DNA of 13,536 nt from NCBI GenBank assembly GCA_025361465.1, contig JANYAG010000261.1, positions 1 through 13,536 on the forward strand. The letters run 5' to 3'. Made by a program: the position numbers and the translations under genes. Each line of letters starts with the position of its first letter. The first letter of the stretch is position 1. The notes below the pieces were generated by a model, which saw nothing but the letters and a program-made list of their open reading frames with translations, was not told the DNA's origin and searched no databases. This document shows positions 1-7,751 of the stretch, piece by piece. The DNA comes from Gemmatimonadota bacterium (GTDB taxonomy: Bacteria > Gemmatimonadota > Gemmatimonadetes > Gemmatimonadales > GWC2-71-9).

Positions 1-20
1 GTCGCCGAGGCACGCCGCCT

Positions 21-398
21 CTATGTCATCGGACCAAAGACAGTCGGTGCCCCGGCGACTGGCTGAATGATCTTGTAGGAGAGGAAGTTCTCCTTCCACT
101 GGTTGGCCACGAAGAGGGGGTTGGACTGCCCCAGGCCGCCCATGTTCGACTGGTCAGCGATCAGGATCATGGCCTGGACGTCGTAGCTCTCCCGCATATA
201 CCGCGATGCCAGCACTCCCCCGCCCAGTCCGACCAAGGCAAGCAGCAGGACCAGCCACTTGAACCGCCGGACCGCGGCGAGGTAGCGGAAGAGCTGAGAG
301 ACTTTCGGGCCCCCGCTGGCGCCGGCGAATGAACTGCCACTGGCAAGGCCGGCGGCTGCCGGGAGGTTGCCGGGAAGCGGTGCGAGATTCGTGGACAT
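21..398 (-). CDS. Wzz/GumC-like polysaccharide co-polymerase, N-terminal part, apparently frameshifted
   Basis: As read, this is 125 residues: a Gly/Ala/Ser/Pro-rich cytoplasmic tail (about 1-35), a basic stretch with SQLFRYLAAVRRFKW, one transmembrane helix (about 48-65, LVLLLALVGLGGGVLA), then the start of a periplasmic domain (SYDVQAMILIADQ). This order is typical of Wzz/GumC chain-length regulators, which sit in the inner membrane and control export of surface polysaccharide. Family members are several hundred residues long, but this frame stops at TAG (21-23). After the residues IIQPV, near position 56, the minus-strand frame one base earlier reads RR...LWSDDIEAACLGD and stays open to the window edge, resembling the family's usual continuation (PVVRR...). 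I infer a frameshift, natural or from sequencing, near the four-C run at 50-53. The start is the ATG at 398-396, with AGGAG (406-402) only 3 nt upstream. It is divergent from the response regulator. Confidence 0.6.
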   Translation of the reverse strand: MSTNLAPLPGNLPAAAGLASGSSFAGASGGPKVSQLFRYLAAVRRFKWLVLLLALVGLGGGVLASRYMRESYDVQAMILIADQSNMGGLGQSNPLFVANQWKENFLSYKIIQPVAGAPTVFGPMT

Positions 399-485
399 AG
401 TCTCCTGCTGTCTCTAGTGGCGGCCCGTGCCGCGAGAATGCTCCGGGGCTCACCATGCAAGCATGATACCGCTGGTCGCTGGCTG

Positions 486-537
486 GCAACCACACTGTAG
501 CAATATATGTGTTGCATTTACGCAACAGTCACGTTGC
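486..537. promoter_or_regulatory. Cluster of alternating GTTGC/GCAAC half-sites, candidate operator
   Basis: GCAAC lies at 486-490, GTTGC at 511-515, GCAAC at 522-526 and GTTGC at 533-537. The last three alternate in orientation and start exactly 11 bp apart, giving two overlapping palindromes with 6-nt spacers. The first is extended to TGTTGC/GCAACA (510-527). A looser GCAA at 500-503 also faces the 512-515 TTGC. Spacing near one helical turn suggests dimers of a regulator binding side by side. More GTTGC copies occur at 614-618 and 666-670. The cluster lies between the divergent Wzz-like and response-regulator genes in an AT-rich patch. The regulator is unknown; the adjacent response regulator is one candidate. 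Confidence 0.5.
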
Positions 538-545
538 TTTATAAC
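517..545 (+). promoter_or_regulatory. Possible sigma-70-type promoter for the response regulator operon
   Basis: A -35-like TTTACG (517-522) and a -10-like TATAAC (540-545) are separated by 17 nt in a locally AT-rich stretch. The -35 box overlaps the palindromic half-sites at 510-537, so a protein bound there would be placed to repress or autoregulate. Transcription would start near 552, leaving a leader of about 130 nt before the ATG at 684. I found no convincing -24/-12 sigma-54 promoter here. This is consensus matching only. Confidence 0.3.
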
Positions 546-671
546 AACACTAATGCTGAATACCGGCTACTATTATGGTCTGGGGCCGACGATTACGATG
601 GGCCAACACAACAGTTGCGGCATGGTTTTCGCCTTGGGGGAGTGCAGGGTTGTTCCCACGCTCGTGTTGCC

Positions 672-676
672 AGGAG
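672..676 (+). promoter_or_regulatory. Ribosome binding site deciding the response regulator start
   Basis: AGGAG lies 7 nt before the ATG at 684. The reading frame is open for 59 further codons upstream to an ATG at 507, but that stretch lacks a good ribosome binding site and does not look like protein. The 684 start is therefore preferred. Confidence 0.75.
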
Positions 677-683
677 CTTTGAC

Positions 684-2189
<1,506 letters not shown>

Positions 2190-2190
2190 C

Positions 2191-3249
2191 ATGGCTCTCG
2201 ACCCAACTGTTCGCCAGCATCTCGACAGCGTCGCCGAAGCACTGGTGGACGACTGGCGAATCTTTGTCGTTGATGCGACCTCCCAGGCCGAGGTTGCGGC
2301 ACAACTGGCCGAAATGGTGGCGAGGGTGGTTGACATTGCCGAGGGTCGCGAAGGAGGCGATCCGGAACATCCTTCGCCCCTGGGGCGCCGGGTCGTCTCG
2401 TTGCTGCGCCGCCGGGTGTTGGACGGCGCGGCACGGTTGCCGCCTGAAGACACGATCTTGCTGCTCCGCGCGATCGAAGGGGTGGCCGCGTCGCTCGAAG
2501 CCAGCTGGTTGAATCGCTTCCAGGACCGGATGACCGGCCCGAGCGGTCTTGATCTCGTCGTCGAGGTCGCTCACGACCTTCGCTCACCGTTGACCTCCAT
2601 TCTCTTCCTCGCCGAAACCATGATGCGCGGCCGCAGCGGCCCACTCACACCGCTGCAGGAACGGCAACTCGGCCTGGTGTACTCCGCCGCGTTCGGCCTG
2701 AACACCGTGGCCAGCGATGTGATCGAATTGGTCCGCGGCGGCGACCGCCTGGTGGGCCGCGATCAACAGGCCTTCTCCGTGACCGAGGTGCTTGATTCGG
2801 TGCGCGACATCGTGCTGCCGATCGCCGAGGAGAAGGGACTGCAACTGCGGTTCGAAGGGCCGGCGGAAGACCTGCGCCGGGGGCACCCCGGAGCACTCAA
2901 CCGTGTGCTGCTCAACCTGACAACGAACGCGCTCAAGTTCACCGCTGATGGCCAGGTCGAGGTGAAGATCGCCAACGCAGGCGGGGGCAGTGTTGAATGC
3001 TCGGTCCGTGACTCGGGTCGCGGCATTCCTGCCTCGGCGATGCCGACGCTGTTCGAGCCATTCCGTCGCCGGCAGCAGGCGGGTGATTACGCCTTCTCTG
3101 GCTCGGGGCTCGGGTTGTCAATCTGTCGCAAGCTGGTGGAAGCCATGGGGTCCGAACTGGTCGTCGAAACGGAGCAGGGGGTGGGCACGCGGTTCTCGTT
3201 CCGGCTCACCCTCCCGCCCGTGACCAGCGAGGGGGGATTGTTTGCCTGA
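2191..3249 (+). CDS. Soluble sensor histidine kinase
   Basis: This 352-residue protein has no transmembrane segment, so it is probably cytoplasmic. The N-terminal 115 residues are mostly helical and match no sensor domain I recognise. The dimerisation/phosphoacceptor helix follows, with H128 in AHDLRSPLTSIL. The HATPase_c domain has the N-box LLNLTTNALKF (N242, N246), G1 box DSGRGIP (274-280), F-box LFEPF (287-291) and G2 box GSGLGLS (304-310). All residues for autophosphorylation are present. The ATG follows the regulator's TAG by 1 nt with no strong ribosome site of its own (a GAGGA lies 14 nt upstream), so translational coupling is likely and this is very probably the regulator's cognate kinase. 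The reading frame extends further upstream inside the regulator gene, but that part is a frame shadow. The signal it senses cannot be told. Confidence 0.92.
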   Translation: MALDPTVRQHLDSVAEALVDDWRIFVVDATSQAEVAAQLAEMVARVVDIAEGREGGDPEHPSPLGRRVVSLLRRRVLDGAARLPPEDTILLLRAIEGVAASLEASWLNRFQDRMTGPSGLDLVVEVAHDLRSPLTSILFLAETMMRGRSGPLTPLQERQLGLVYSAAFGLNTVASDVIELVRGGDRLVGRDQQAFSVTEVLDSVRDIVLPIAEEKGLQLRFEGPAEDLRRGHPGALNRVLLNLTTNALKFTADGQVEVKIANAGGGSVECSVRDSGRGIPASAMPTLFEPFRRRQQAGDYAFSGSGLGLSICRKLVEAMGSELVVETEQGVGTRFSFRLTLPPVTSEGGLFA

Positions 3250-3518
3250 GCCAGGCCAATCGTCGCGGGAATCGGCGACGGGGAAGGTGTTCAATCGGCC
3301 CCGGCACGTTGCGCGCAGGGGTCGCTGAGGCGAAGTTTGGTGGTTCGTCCGGCGCACAGGGCCACAGGGGACCCCGCCGGAACAGCGGACGCAGGCGCAA
3401 CGGTGTGCCGCGCCGCCTTACGTGCTGTCTCGATCATCGTCCGCCCCCGCCAGCCGCGCTCCGCGTGGCGTCGCGGGGACGACGAGGTCGGGGACAGCCC
3501 TGACAAACGGTAACTGTC
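3250..3518. other. Non-coding gap with several stem-loops
   Basis: I see no credible gene in these 269 bases. Inverted repeats are present: CGTCGC/GCGACG (3261-3266 and 3275-3280) just after the kinase stop, a large hairpin at 3348-3381 (listed separately), GGCGC/GCGCC (3394-3398 and 3410-3414), and GACAG/CTGTC (3493-3497 and 3514-3518) directly before the GTG start of the next gene. None is followed by a T-run, so a classical intrinsic terminator is not evident. The region may hold the end of the kinase transcript and the leader and promoter of the next operon. It does not look like a tRNA or any riboswitch class I recognise. Confidence 0.5.
3348..3381. repeat. Bulged hairpin in the leader of the NYN gene
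   Basis: TCCGGCG (3348-3354) pairs perfectly with CGCCGGA (3375-3381). Inside it GGG (3359-3361) pairs with CCC (3372-3374), leaving a 4-nt bulge (CACA) and a 10-nt loop. That makes ten base pairs, nearly all G-C. It could act as an RNA structure or terminator-like element, but it lacks a T-tract. Confidence 0.4.
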
Positions 3519-5222
3519 GTGAGCTCGTTTCCTGCCCATCGGGCCGGTCGGCCGCAAGCCGCACCCGCCCACCATATGCCCAGTGCAGCACCCGTCCACC
3601 ATGCGCCCAACGCGGCGCTCCTGATCGACTTCGACAACGTCACCCTGGGCGTCCGCTCCGATCTCGCGAAGGAGCTGCGCATGCTGCTCAACAGCGAGAT
3701 CATCAAGGGGAAGGTCGCGGTGCAGCGGGCGTACGCCGACTGGCGGCGCTACCCGCAGTACATCGTGCCGCTGTCCGAGTCGTCGATCGACCTGATCTTC
3801 GCTCCCGCGTTCGGCACCAACAAGAAGAACGCGACTGACATCCGCCTGGCGGTGGATGCGGTCGAATTGATCTTCACCCGCCCCGAGATCGGCACCTTCA
3901 TCCTTCTCTCGGGTGACAGTGACTTCTCGTCGCTGGTCCTGAAGCTGAAGGAGTATGGCAAGTACGTCATCGGGGTCGGCATCCGGGAGTCGGCCAGCGA
4001 CATCCTGATCCAGAATTGTGATGAGTACTTTTCCTACTCCGACTTGGCTGGGCTCGCCAAGGAGAGCGACGAACTCGCTCCCGCGCGCGAACCCTGGGAG
4101 CTGGTGGTCGAGGCAGTGCAGAAGATGGCATCGACCAACGACGTCATGCGCTCTGATCGCCTGAAGCAGGTGATGCAGCAGATGGACCCGAGCTTCGACG
4201 AGCGAAACGCCGGCTACAACCGGTTCAGCAAATTCGTCACCGAAGCAGGGACGCGGGGACTCGTCCGGGTCATCAAGCAGGAGAATGGCCAGTTCGAGGT
4301 CGCCCCGATCGCCGGGGGTGCTCCGGCGGCGGCCGCGGGACGGGCCGCATCGGGTCGGTCGGCACCGCGCGGCCGCGGTGCTCCGTCCGTTGCCAAGCCG
4401 CTGGTGGCGGCGGTGGTTCCCGCCGCCAGTGCAGCGGACACCGAGGAACGGAGCGGTCGTCGTCGTCGTGGACGTGGCCGGGGTCGTGGCAAGGCGGCGG
4501 CGTCTGACAGTGGCGAAGCGTCGATCGCTGCGGCACCGTCCAACCGTCCGGTCCTGGCGCAGGGCGGCCTGACCTTGGCCGAGGCATTCCACCTGCTGTC
4601 GCGCGCCCTGGGCGAACTGGCCGTGCCAGCGCCGGGCGAGACCCTGCGCGCCCGCATGGCGGTGTTGCATGGCAAGGAAGACACGCTGCTCGATACCGCG
4701 CGTTTCGCCATGCTGTTGCGTCAGGCGAATGATGCCGAGGTCGCCGATGTGCGGATGATTGGCGCAGATCAGTACGAGGTGTCGCCGCACAAAGCCGATT
4801 TGGCGATGCAGAAACAAGTGCGTGCTGCAGCCGCTGCCGTGCCAGGCGCTGAGGCGCCGGCAACACCGGCGCCGCGTCAGCCAGCGGCGCTGCGCTTCCG
4901 CGGTGGATCGCGCGGTGCGATGCGGCCGCCCGAAGTTCCCATGTTCGGGGTGGTCGAGCTGGAGTCGAGCAGTTCTGCGAAGGTTGTCGAGACCCCGGCA
5001 ACGGCGCCTGTCGTAGCGCCGACGTTGGCAACCGCTGCGAGCGCCGAGGTGGCTGGGAAGGCCAAGGTATCGCGAGGCGGCCGTCGAGGGGCCAAGCCGA
5101 AGGTCGCCGCCGTCGCAGGGGAGCCAGCGGCGAAGCCGATGGGTGAGCCGAAGGCCGCCAAGAAGGTGGCTCCGAAGGCGAAGAAGGCCGCGGTGAAGAG
5201 GGCCAAGCCGAGCGGCGGATGA
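3519..5222 (+). CDS. NYN-domain (LabA/DUF88-like) putative RNase with OST-HTH/LOTUS domains and basic tails
   Basis: 567 residues. After a His/Ala/Pro-rich N-terminus comes a NYN (PIN-like) nuclease domain, about 32-170, with the acidic residues expected for metal-dependent RNA cleavage: D37 and D39 in LLIDFDN, D107 and D113 in TDIRLAVDAVEL, D133 and D135 in LLSGDSDF. An OST-HTH/LOTUS-type domain follows (about 191-263, EPWELVVEAV to GQFEVA). Then comes a low-complexity linker with an Arg/Gly block (311-325, RSGRRRRGRGRGRGK), a second, weaker OST-HTH-like segment (about 350-425), and an Ala/Pro/Lys-rich tail ending in histone-H1-like KKVAPKAKKAAVKR. NYN plus LOTUS is known from RNA-regulating nucleases; the basic blocks suggest nucleic-acid binding. 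The natural target is unknown. An in-frame TGA at 3501 limits the start: GTG 3519 has no clear ribosome site, and ATG 3576 would also keep the whole NYN domain. The deacetylase gene follows after 30 nt. Confidence 0.85.
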   Translation: MSSFPAHRAGRPQAAPAHHMPSAAPVHHAPNAALLIDFDNVTLGVRSDLAKELRMLLNSEIIKGKVAVQRAYADWRRYPQYIVPLSESSIDLIFAPAFGTNKKNATDIRLAVDAVELIFTRPEIGTFILLSGDSDFSSLVLKLKEYGKYVIGVGIRESASDILIQNCDEYFSYSDLAGLAKESDELAPAREPWELVVEAVQKMASTNDVMRSDRLKQVMQQMDPSFDERNAGYNRFSKFVTEAGTRGLVRVIKQENGQFEVAPIAGGAPAAAAGRAASGRSAPRGRGAPSVAKPLVAAVVPAASAADTEERSGRRRRGRGRGRGKAAASDSGEASIAAAPSNRPVLAQGGLTLAEAFHLLSRALGELAVPAPGETLRARMAVLHGKEDTLLDTARFAMLLRQANDAEVADVRMIGADQYEVSPHKADLAMQKQVRAAAAAVPGAEAPATPAPRQPAALRFRGGSRGAMRPPEVPMFGVVELESSSSAKVVETPATAPVVAPTLATAASAEVAGKAKVSRGGRRGAKPKVAAVAGEPAAKPMGEPKAAKKVAPKAKKAAVKRAKPSGG

Positions 5223-5252
5223 GCCTGACCTCAACGGCGGTATGATGGGGCA

Positions 5253-5915
5253 TTGGTGACCGGAACGCGCCATGACAGCGGACCGAATCCGCTCCGGCAA
5301 GCGGTCAAGTCGGCTCTCCTCGGCGTGGTGCCGCGATCACGGCTGATCGCCTCGCTGCCGCCTGGGGACCACTCTGTGGCGCTGACGTTCGATGACGGTC
5401 CGCACCCGGAATGGACTCCTCGCATCCTTGACGCCCTCGCCGCCCGCGGTGCCCACGCGACGTTCTTCGTGATCGGCGAACGGGCGGTCCGCCACAGGGC
5501 CCTGGTCCAACGGCTTGCCGCCGAAGGGCATGCCGTGGGGCACCATTCATGGACCCACTCACAACCCTCAACCACTTCCGCCCGTGTCCTGCTGGAAGAG
5601 ACGCGCCGAACCCGGTTGCTGCTCGAAGAAATCACCGGGCGGCCGGCGCCGCTCTTCCGCCCGCCCCACGGAACGCTCTCGGCTGCCAAGTTGCTAGGGG
5701 TCTGGTGGCAACAGAACACCGTAGTCCTCTGGAACAAGGATCCCAGGGATTTCCGGTTACCTGATGCCGACGCGCTGGTCGGCTGGATGAAGGCGCATCC
5801 GCTGGAAAGTGGTGACATCATGCTATTGCACGACGTGCACCAACACACGGCCGACGCGCTGAAGCGCATTCTGGCGGTGACCAAACTCCGGTGCAACGCG
5901 ATAGGGGTTCAGTGA
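5253..5915 (+). CDS. Polysaccharide deacetylase, NodB homology domain
   Basis: This 220-residue protein has all NodB (carbohydrate esterase 4) motifs: motif 1 TFDDGPHPEWT (45-55) with catalytic and metal Asp D47/D48, motif 2 HHSWTHS with metal ligands H98 and H102, motif 3 RPPHG (136-140), a motif 4-like WNKDPRDF (160-167) and motif 5 LLHDVHQ (191-197). By family knowledge, such enzymes remove N- or O-acetyl groups from amino-sugar polymers. No clear signal peptide is seen, so the enzyme may act in the cytoplasm or on a lipid-linked or small precursor. The start is TTG 5253 or GTG 5256; GGGG (5247-5250) is the nearest ribosome-site candidate. Its TGA overlaps the next gene's ATG by one base (TGATG), so it is coupled to the glycosyltransferase and they probably act on the same glycan. 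Confidence 0.88.
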   Translation: MVTGTRHDSGPNPLRQAVKSALLGVVPRSRLIASLPPGDHSVALTFDDGPHPEWTPRILDALAARGAHATFFVIGERAVRHRALVQRLAAEGHAVGHHSWTHSQPSTTSARVLLEETRRTRLLLEEITGRPAPLFRPPHGTLSAAKLLGVWWQQNTVVLWNKDPRDFRLPDADALVGWMKAHPLESGDIMLLHDVHQHTADALKRILAVTKLRCNAIGVQ

Positions 5916-7120
5916 TGGCCAATACGCCGTTCGATCCTTCGAAGGTGACCTACCTCTTTTTTGGCAACGATTGGGACGCTGATAACCGTACTTCGGCGCA
6001 TCATATCGCTCGATGGTTGGCTGGACGGTCAGAGATCCGTTACTTCGAGTGCCCTGGCTTGCGGCCGCCACGAGCGAGCAAGCGAGACCTGCGCCGTGTG
6101 CTGAACAAAGTCGCCTCGGCATTGGGTCCGGCTCGTCGGCCGGCCGCATCCGTCGAGGTGCGTACCTTGGCACAACTTCCCTTCTGGCGGGTTCCGGGGG
6201 TCAGGGCGTTGAATCGGTGGCTGCTTCGACTCGCCGTGCGGAGAGTGGCGGCTCGGGCGCGGCGTGGCGGCCGGGTGGTTGTTTCCTGGTTCATGGTGCC
6301 ACATGTCATGACTCTGGCGGGCGCCGTCGGCGAGGACCTCACGGTGCAGTATTGCGTCGACGATTATGCCTCAATGCCTGATGTCGACGCAGCGCACATC
6401 ACCAGAATGGACGAAGAACTCTGCCGGCGCGCCGACCTGGTGTTCGTGACTTCGCAGACTTTGGTGGAGCGCAAGCAACGTTTCGCCGACAGGGTGGTGG
6501 TGTCACCCCACGGTGTCGACGTGGCGCACTTCCGGAGGGCCACTGACACCTCACTCCCCCTTCCGCCGGAGATGGCAGAGTTGTCGGGGGTGGTGATCGG
6601 TTACTACGGCCTCATCGAGGCGTGGACCGACCTCGACCTGGTGAAAGCACTCGCGGTACGCCACCCGGAGTGGACCTTCGTGATGATCGGCCGGGTGGCG
6701 GTTCCAGAAGTGCCACAATTGCCGAACTTGCACTTTTTCGGGCGGCGCCCATACCAGGAACTGCCGGACTATGGCCGCCGCTTTGACGTCAGCATCATCC
6801 CTTACCGCTTCACGCACCAGGTCCTCTTCGCCAATCCGATCAAGCTCCGCGAGTACCTCGCGATGGAGAAGCCGATCGTGGCGGTTCCGACGCCGGAGAT
6901 CGACAAGTTCGCTGATCTGGTGCGTATCGCCACGACCGTCGATGAATGGGATGCCGCCATTTGCGATGCCTTGGCAGGGAAGGATCGGCAGGGGGAAGCC
7001 GCCGCGATGCGCGCGGCCGCGGAAGCGATGACGTGGGATGCGCGCCTGCAGCGTGTCGAGGGCATTGTGGCCGATGCCCTGGCTGGTCGCCCGTTCAATC
7101 CTCCGCCGGTTGCGCGTTGA
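5915..7120 (+). CDS. GT-B glycosyltransferase (GT4/TuaH-like)
   Basis: This 401-residue protein has no transmembrane helix or signal peptide. The N-terminal Rossmann-like half starts VTYLFFGNDWD (11-21) and includes the acceptor-side segment VVSWFMVPHV (122-131) and SPHGVDVAHF (197-206). The C-terminal donor-binding half has VVIGYYGLIEAW (226-237), FVMIGR (255-260), LHFFGRRPYQELP (272-284), and the nucleotide-sugar signature NPIKLREYLAMEKPIVAVP (307-325), whose E313 is the usual GT4 donor-ribose contact. It probably transfers a sugar from a nucleotide sugar to a growing polysaccharide or lipid-linked glycan on the cytoplasmic face of the membrane. Sugar and acceptor cannot be told. The ATG at 5915 has AGGGG (5903-5907) 7 nt upstream and overlaps the deacetylase stop; a GTG or ATG-like start further upstream at 5891 has less support. 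Confidence 0.87.
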   Translation: MANTPFDPSKVTYLFFGNDWDADNRTSAHHIARWLAGRSEIRYFECPGLRPPRASKRDLRRVLNKVASALGPARRPAASVEVRTLAQLPFWRVPGVRALNRWLLRLAVRRVAARARRGGRVVVSWFMVPHVMTLAGAVGEDLTVQYCVDDYASMPDVDAAHITRMDEELCRRADLVFVTSQTLVERKQRFADRVVVSPHGVDVAHFRRATDTSLPLPPEMAELSGVVIGYYGLIEAWTDLDLVKALAVRHPEWTFVMIGRVAVPEVPQLPNLHFFGRRPYQELPDYGRRFDVSIIPYRFTHQVLFANPIKLREYLAMEKPIVAVPTPEIDKFADLVRIATTVDEWDAAICDALAGKDRQGEAAAMRAAAEAMTWDARLQRVEGIVADALAGRPFNPPPVAR

Positions 7121-7751
7121 CGCCAGGAACAGGGGGATCGGTATCTCAGACGATTTCGAGTTCGCAACCCGACTGAGTCCCCTCGCAATCAGGGTCGCAC
7201 GGGACCTGCTGGGAATGACACTCGCCTCCGTGATTGGAGGCGCGCGTGTTTCAGGAGTGATCGTCGAGACCGAGGCCTACCTCGGCGTGAGCGATCCTGC
7301 CTCGCACGCCTGGCGTGGCAGGCGTCACCGACTCTATCAGGGAATCTGGGCACCGGCGGGTTCGTGGTACGTCTACCGGTCCTACGGGATTCATTGGTGC
7401 CTCAACCTCACCGCGCCGACCGACGAGGATGGCGGTGCGGTGCTGATCCGCGCTGTGACGGCACGCGACGGAGTGGATGTCATGCGGAAGCGACGTGGTG
7501 GAGTGCCAGACTCGCGGTTGGCCGATGGCCCGGGAAAGCTGACGCAGGCCTTTGGCATCACCGGGGCTCACGACGGGATGCGGGCAACGCGAAGGGCTCC
7601 CGTTCGCCTGCTGCCGCGAAGGGAGCCCATCGAAGCAGCCCGGATTGTCGCTGGTCCGAGGGTCGGGATCAGCCGCGCGGTAGAGTGGCCGCTCCGGTTC
7701 TGTTTCCTAGCGACAGCCGACGGCCTGAGCCACAGGCGGACGAAGGACTGA
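7110..7751 (+). CDS. 3-methyladenine DNA glycosylase, AAG/MPG family
   Basis: It belongs to the AAG (MPG-type) family of alkyladenine DNA glycosylases, which flip out and excise alkylated and deaminated purines for base excision repair. Visible signatures are the start of the fold, RVARDLLGMTLAS, the catalytic-Glu segment GVIVETEAYLGVSDPASHAW, the DNA-intercalating-Tyr region SWYVYRSYGIHWCLNLT, GAVLIRAV, and GPGKLTQAFGI. With TTG 7110 the protein is 213 residues, normal for bacterial members. The start is uncertain: the family-like part begins at DDFEF (about 7149), and no ATG or GTG lies between the glycosyltransferase stop (7120) and it. ATG 7038 or 7074 and GTG 7053 would overlap that gene far more. 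An AGGGGG (7131-7136) sits just before an in-frame ATC at 7143. The 3' end overlaps the opposite-strand SGNH gene by 45 nt. It is a repair gene riding at the end of a polysaccharide operon. Confidence 0.85.
   Translation: MRVDARNRGIGISDDFEFATRLSPLAIRVARDLLGMTLASVIGGARVSGVIVETEAYLGVSDPASHAWRGRRHRLYQGIWAPAGSWYVYRSYGIHWCLNLTAPTDEDGGAVLIRAVTARDGVDVMRKRRGGVPDSRLADGPGKLTQAFGITGAHDGMRATRRAPVRLLPRREPIEAARIVAGPRVGISRAVEWPLRFCFLATADGLSHRRTKD

Noticed and set aside
507..683. Upstream extension of the response regulator to ATG 507
   Set aside because: The extra 59 residues look like translated promoter DNA, and a good ribosome site precedes ATG 684.
3340..3360. GGTTCG motif resembling a tRNA T-loop
   Set aside because: No T-stem, acceptor stem or anticodon arm can be formed around it.
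3291..5300. 669-codon open frame on the minus strand
   Set aside because: It is antisense to the NYN gene, rich in Arg/His/Pro/Ser without domains, as expected of a shadow frame in GC-rich DNA; the plus-strand NYN and OST-HTH motifs are clear.
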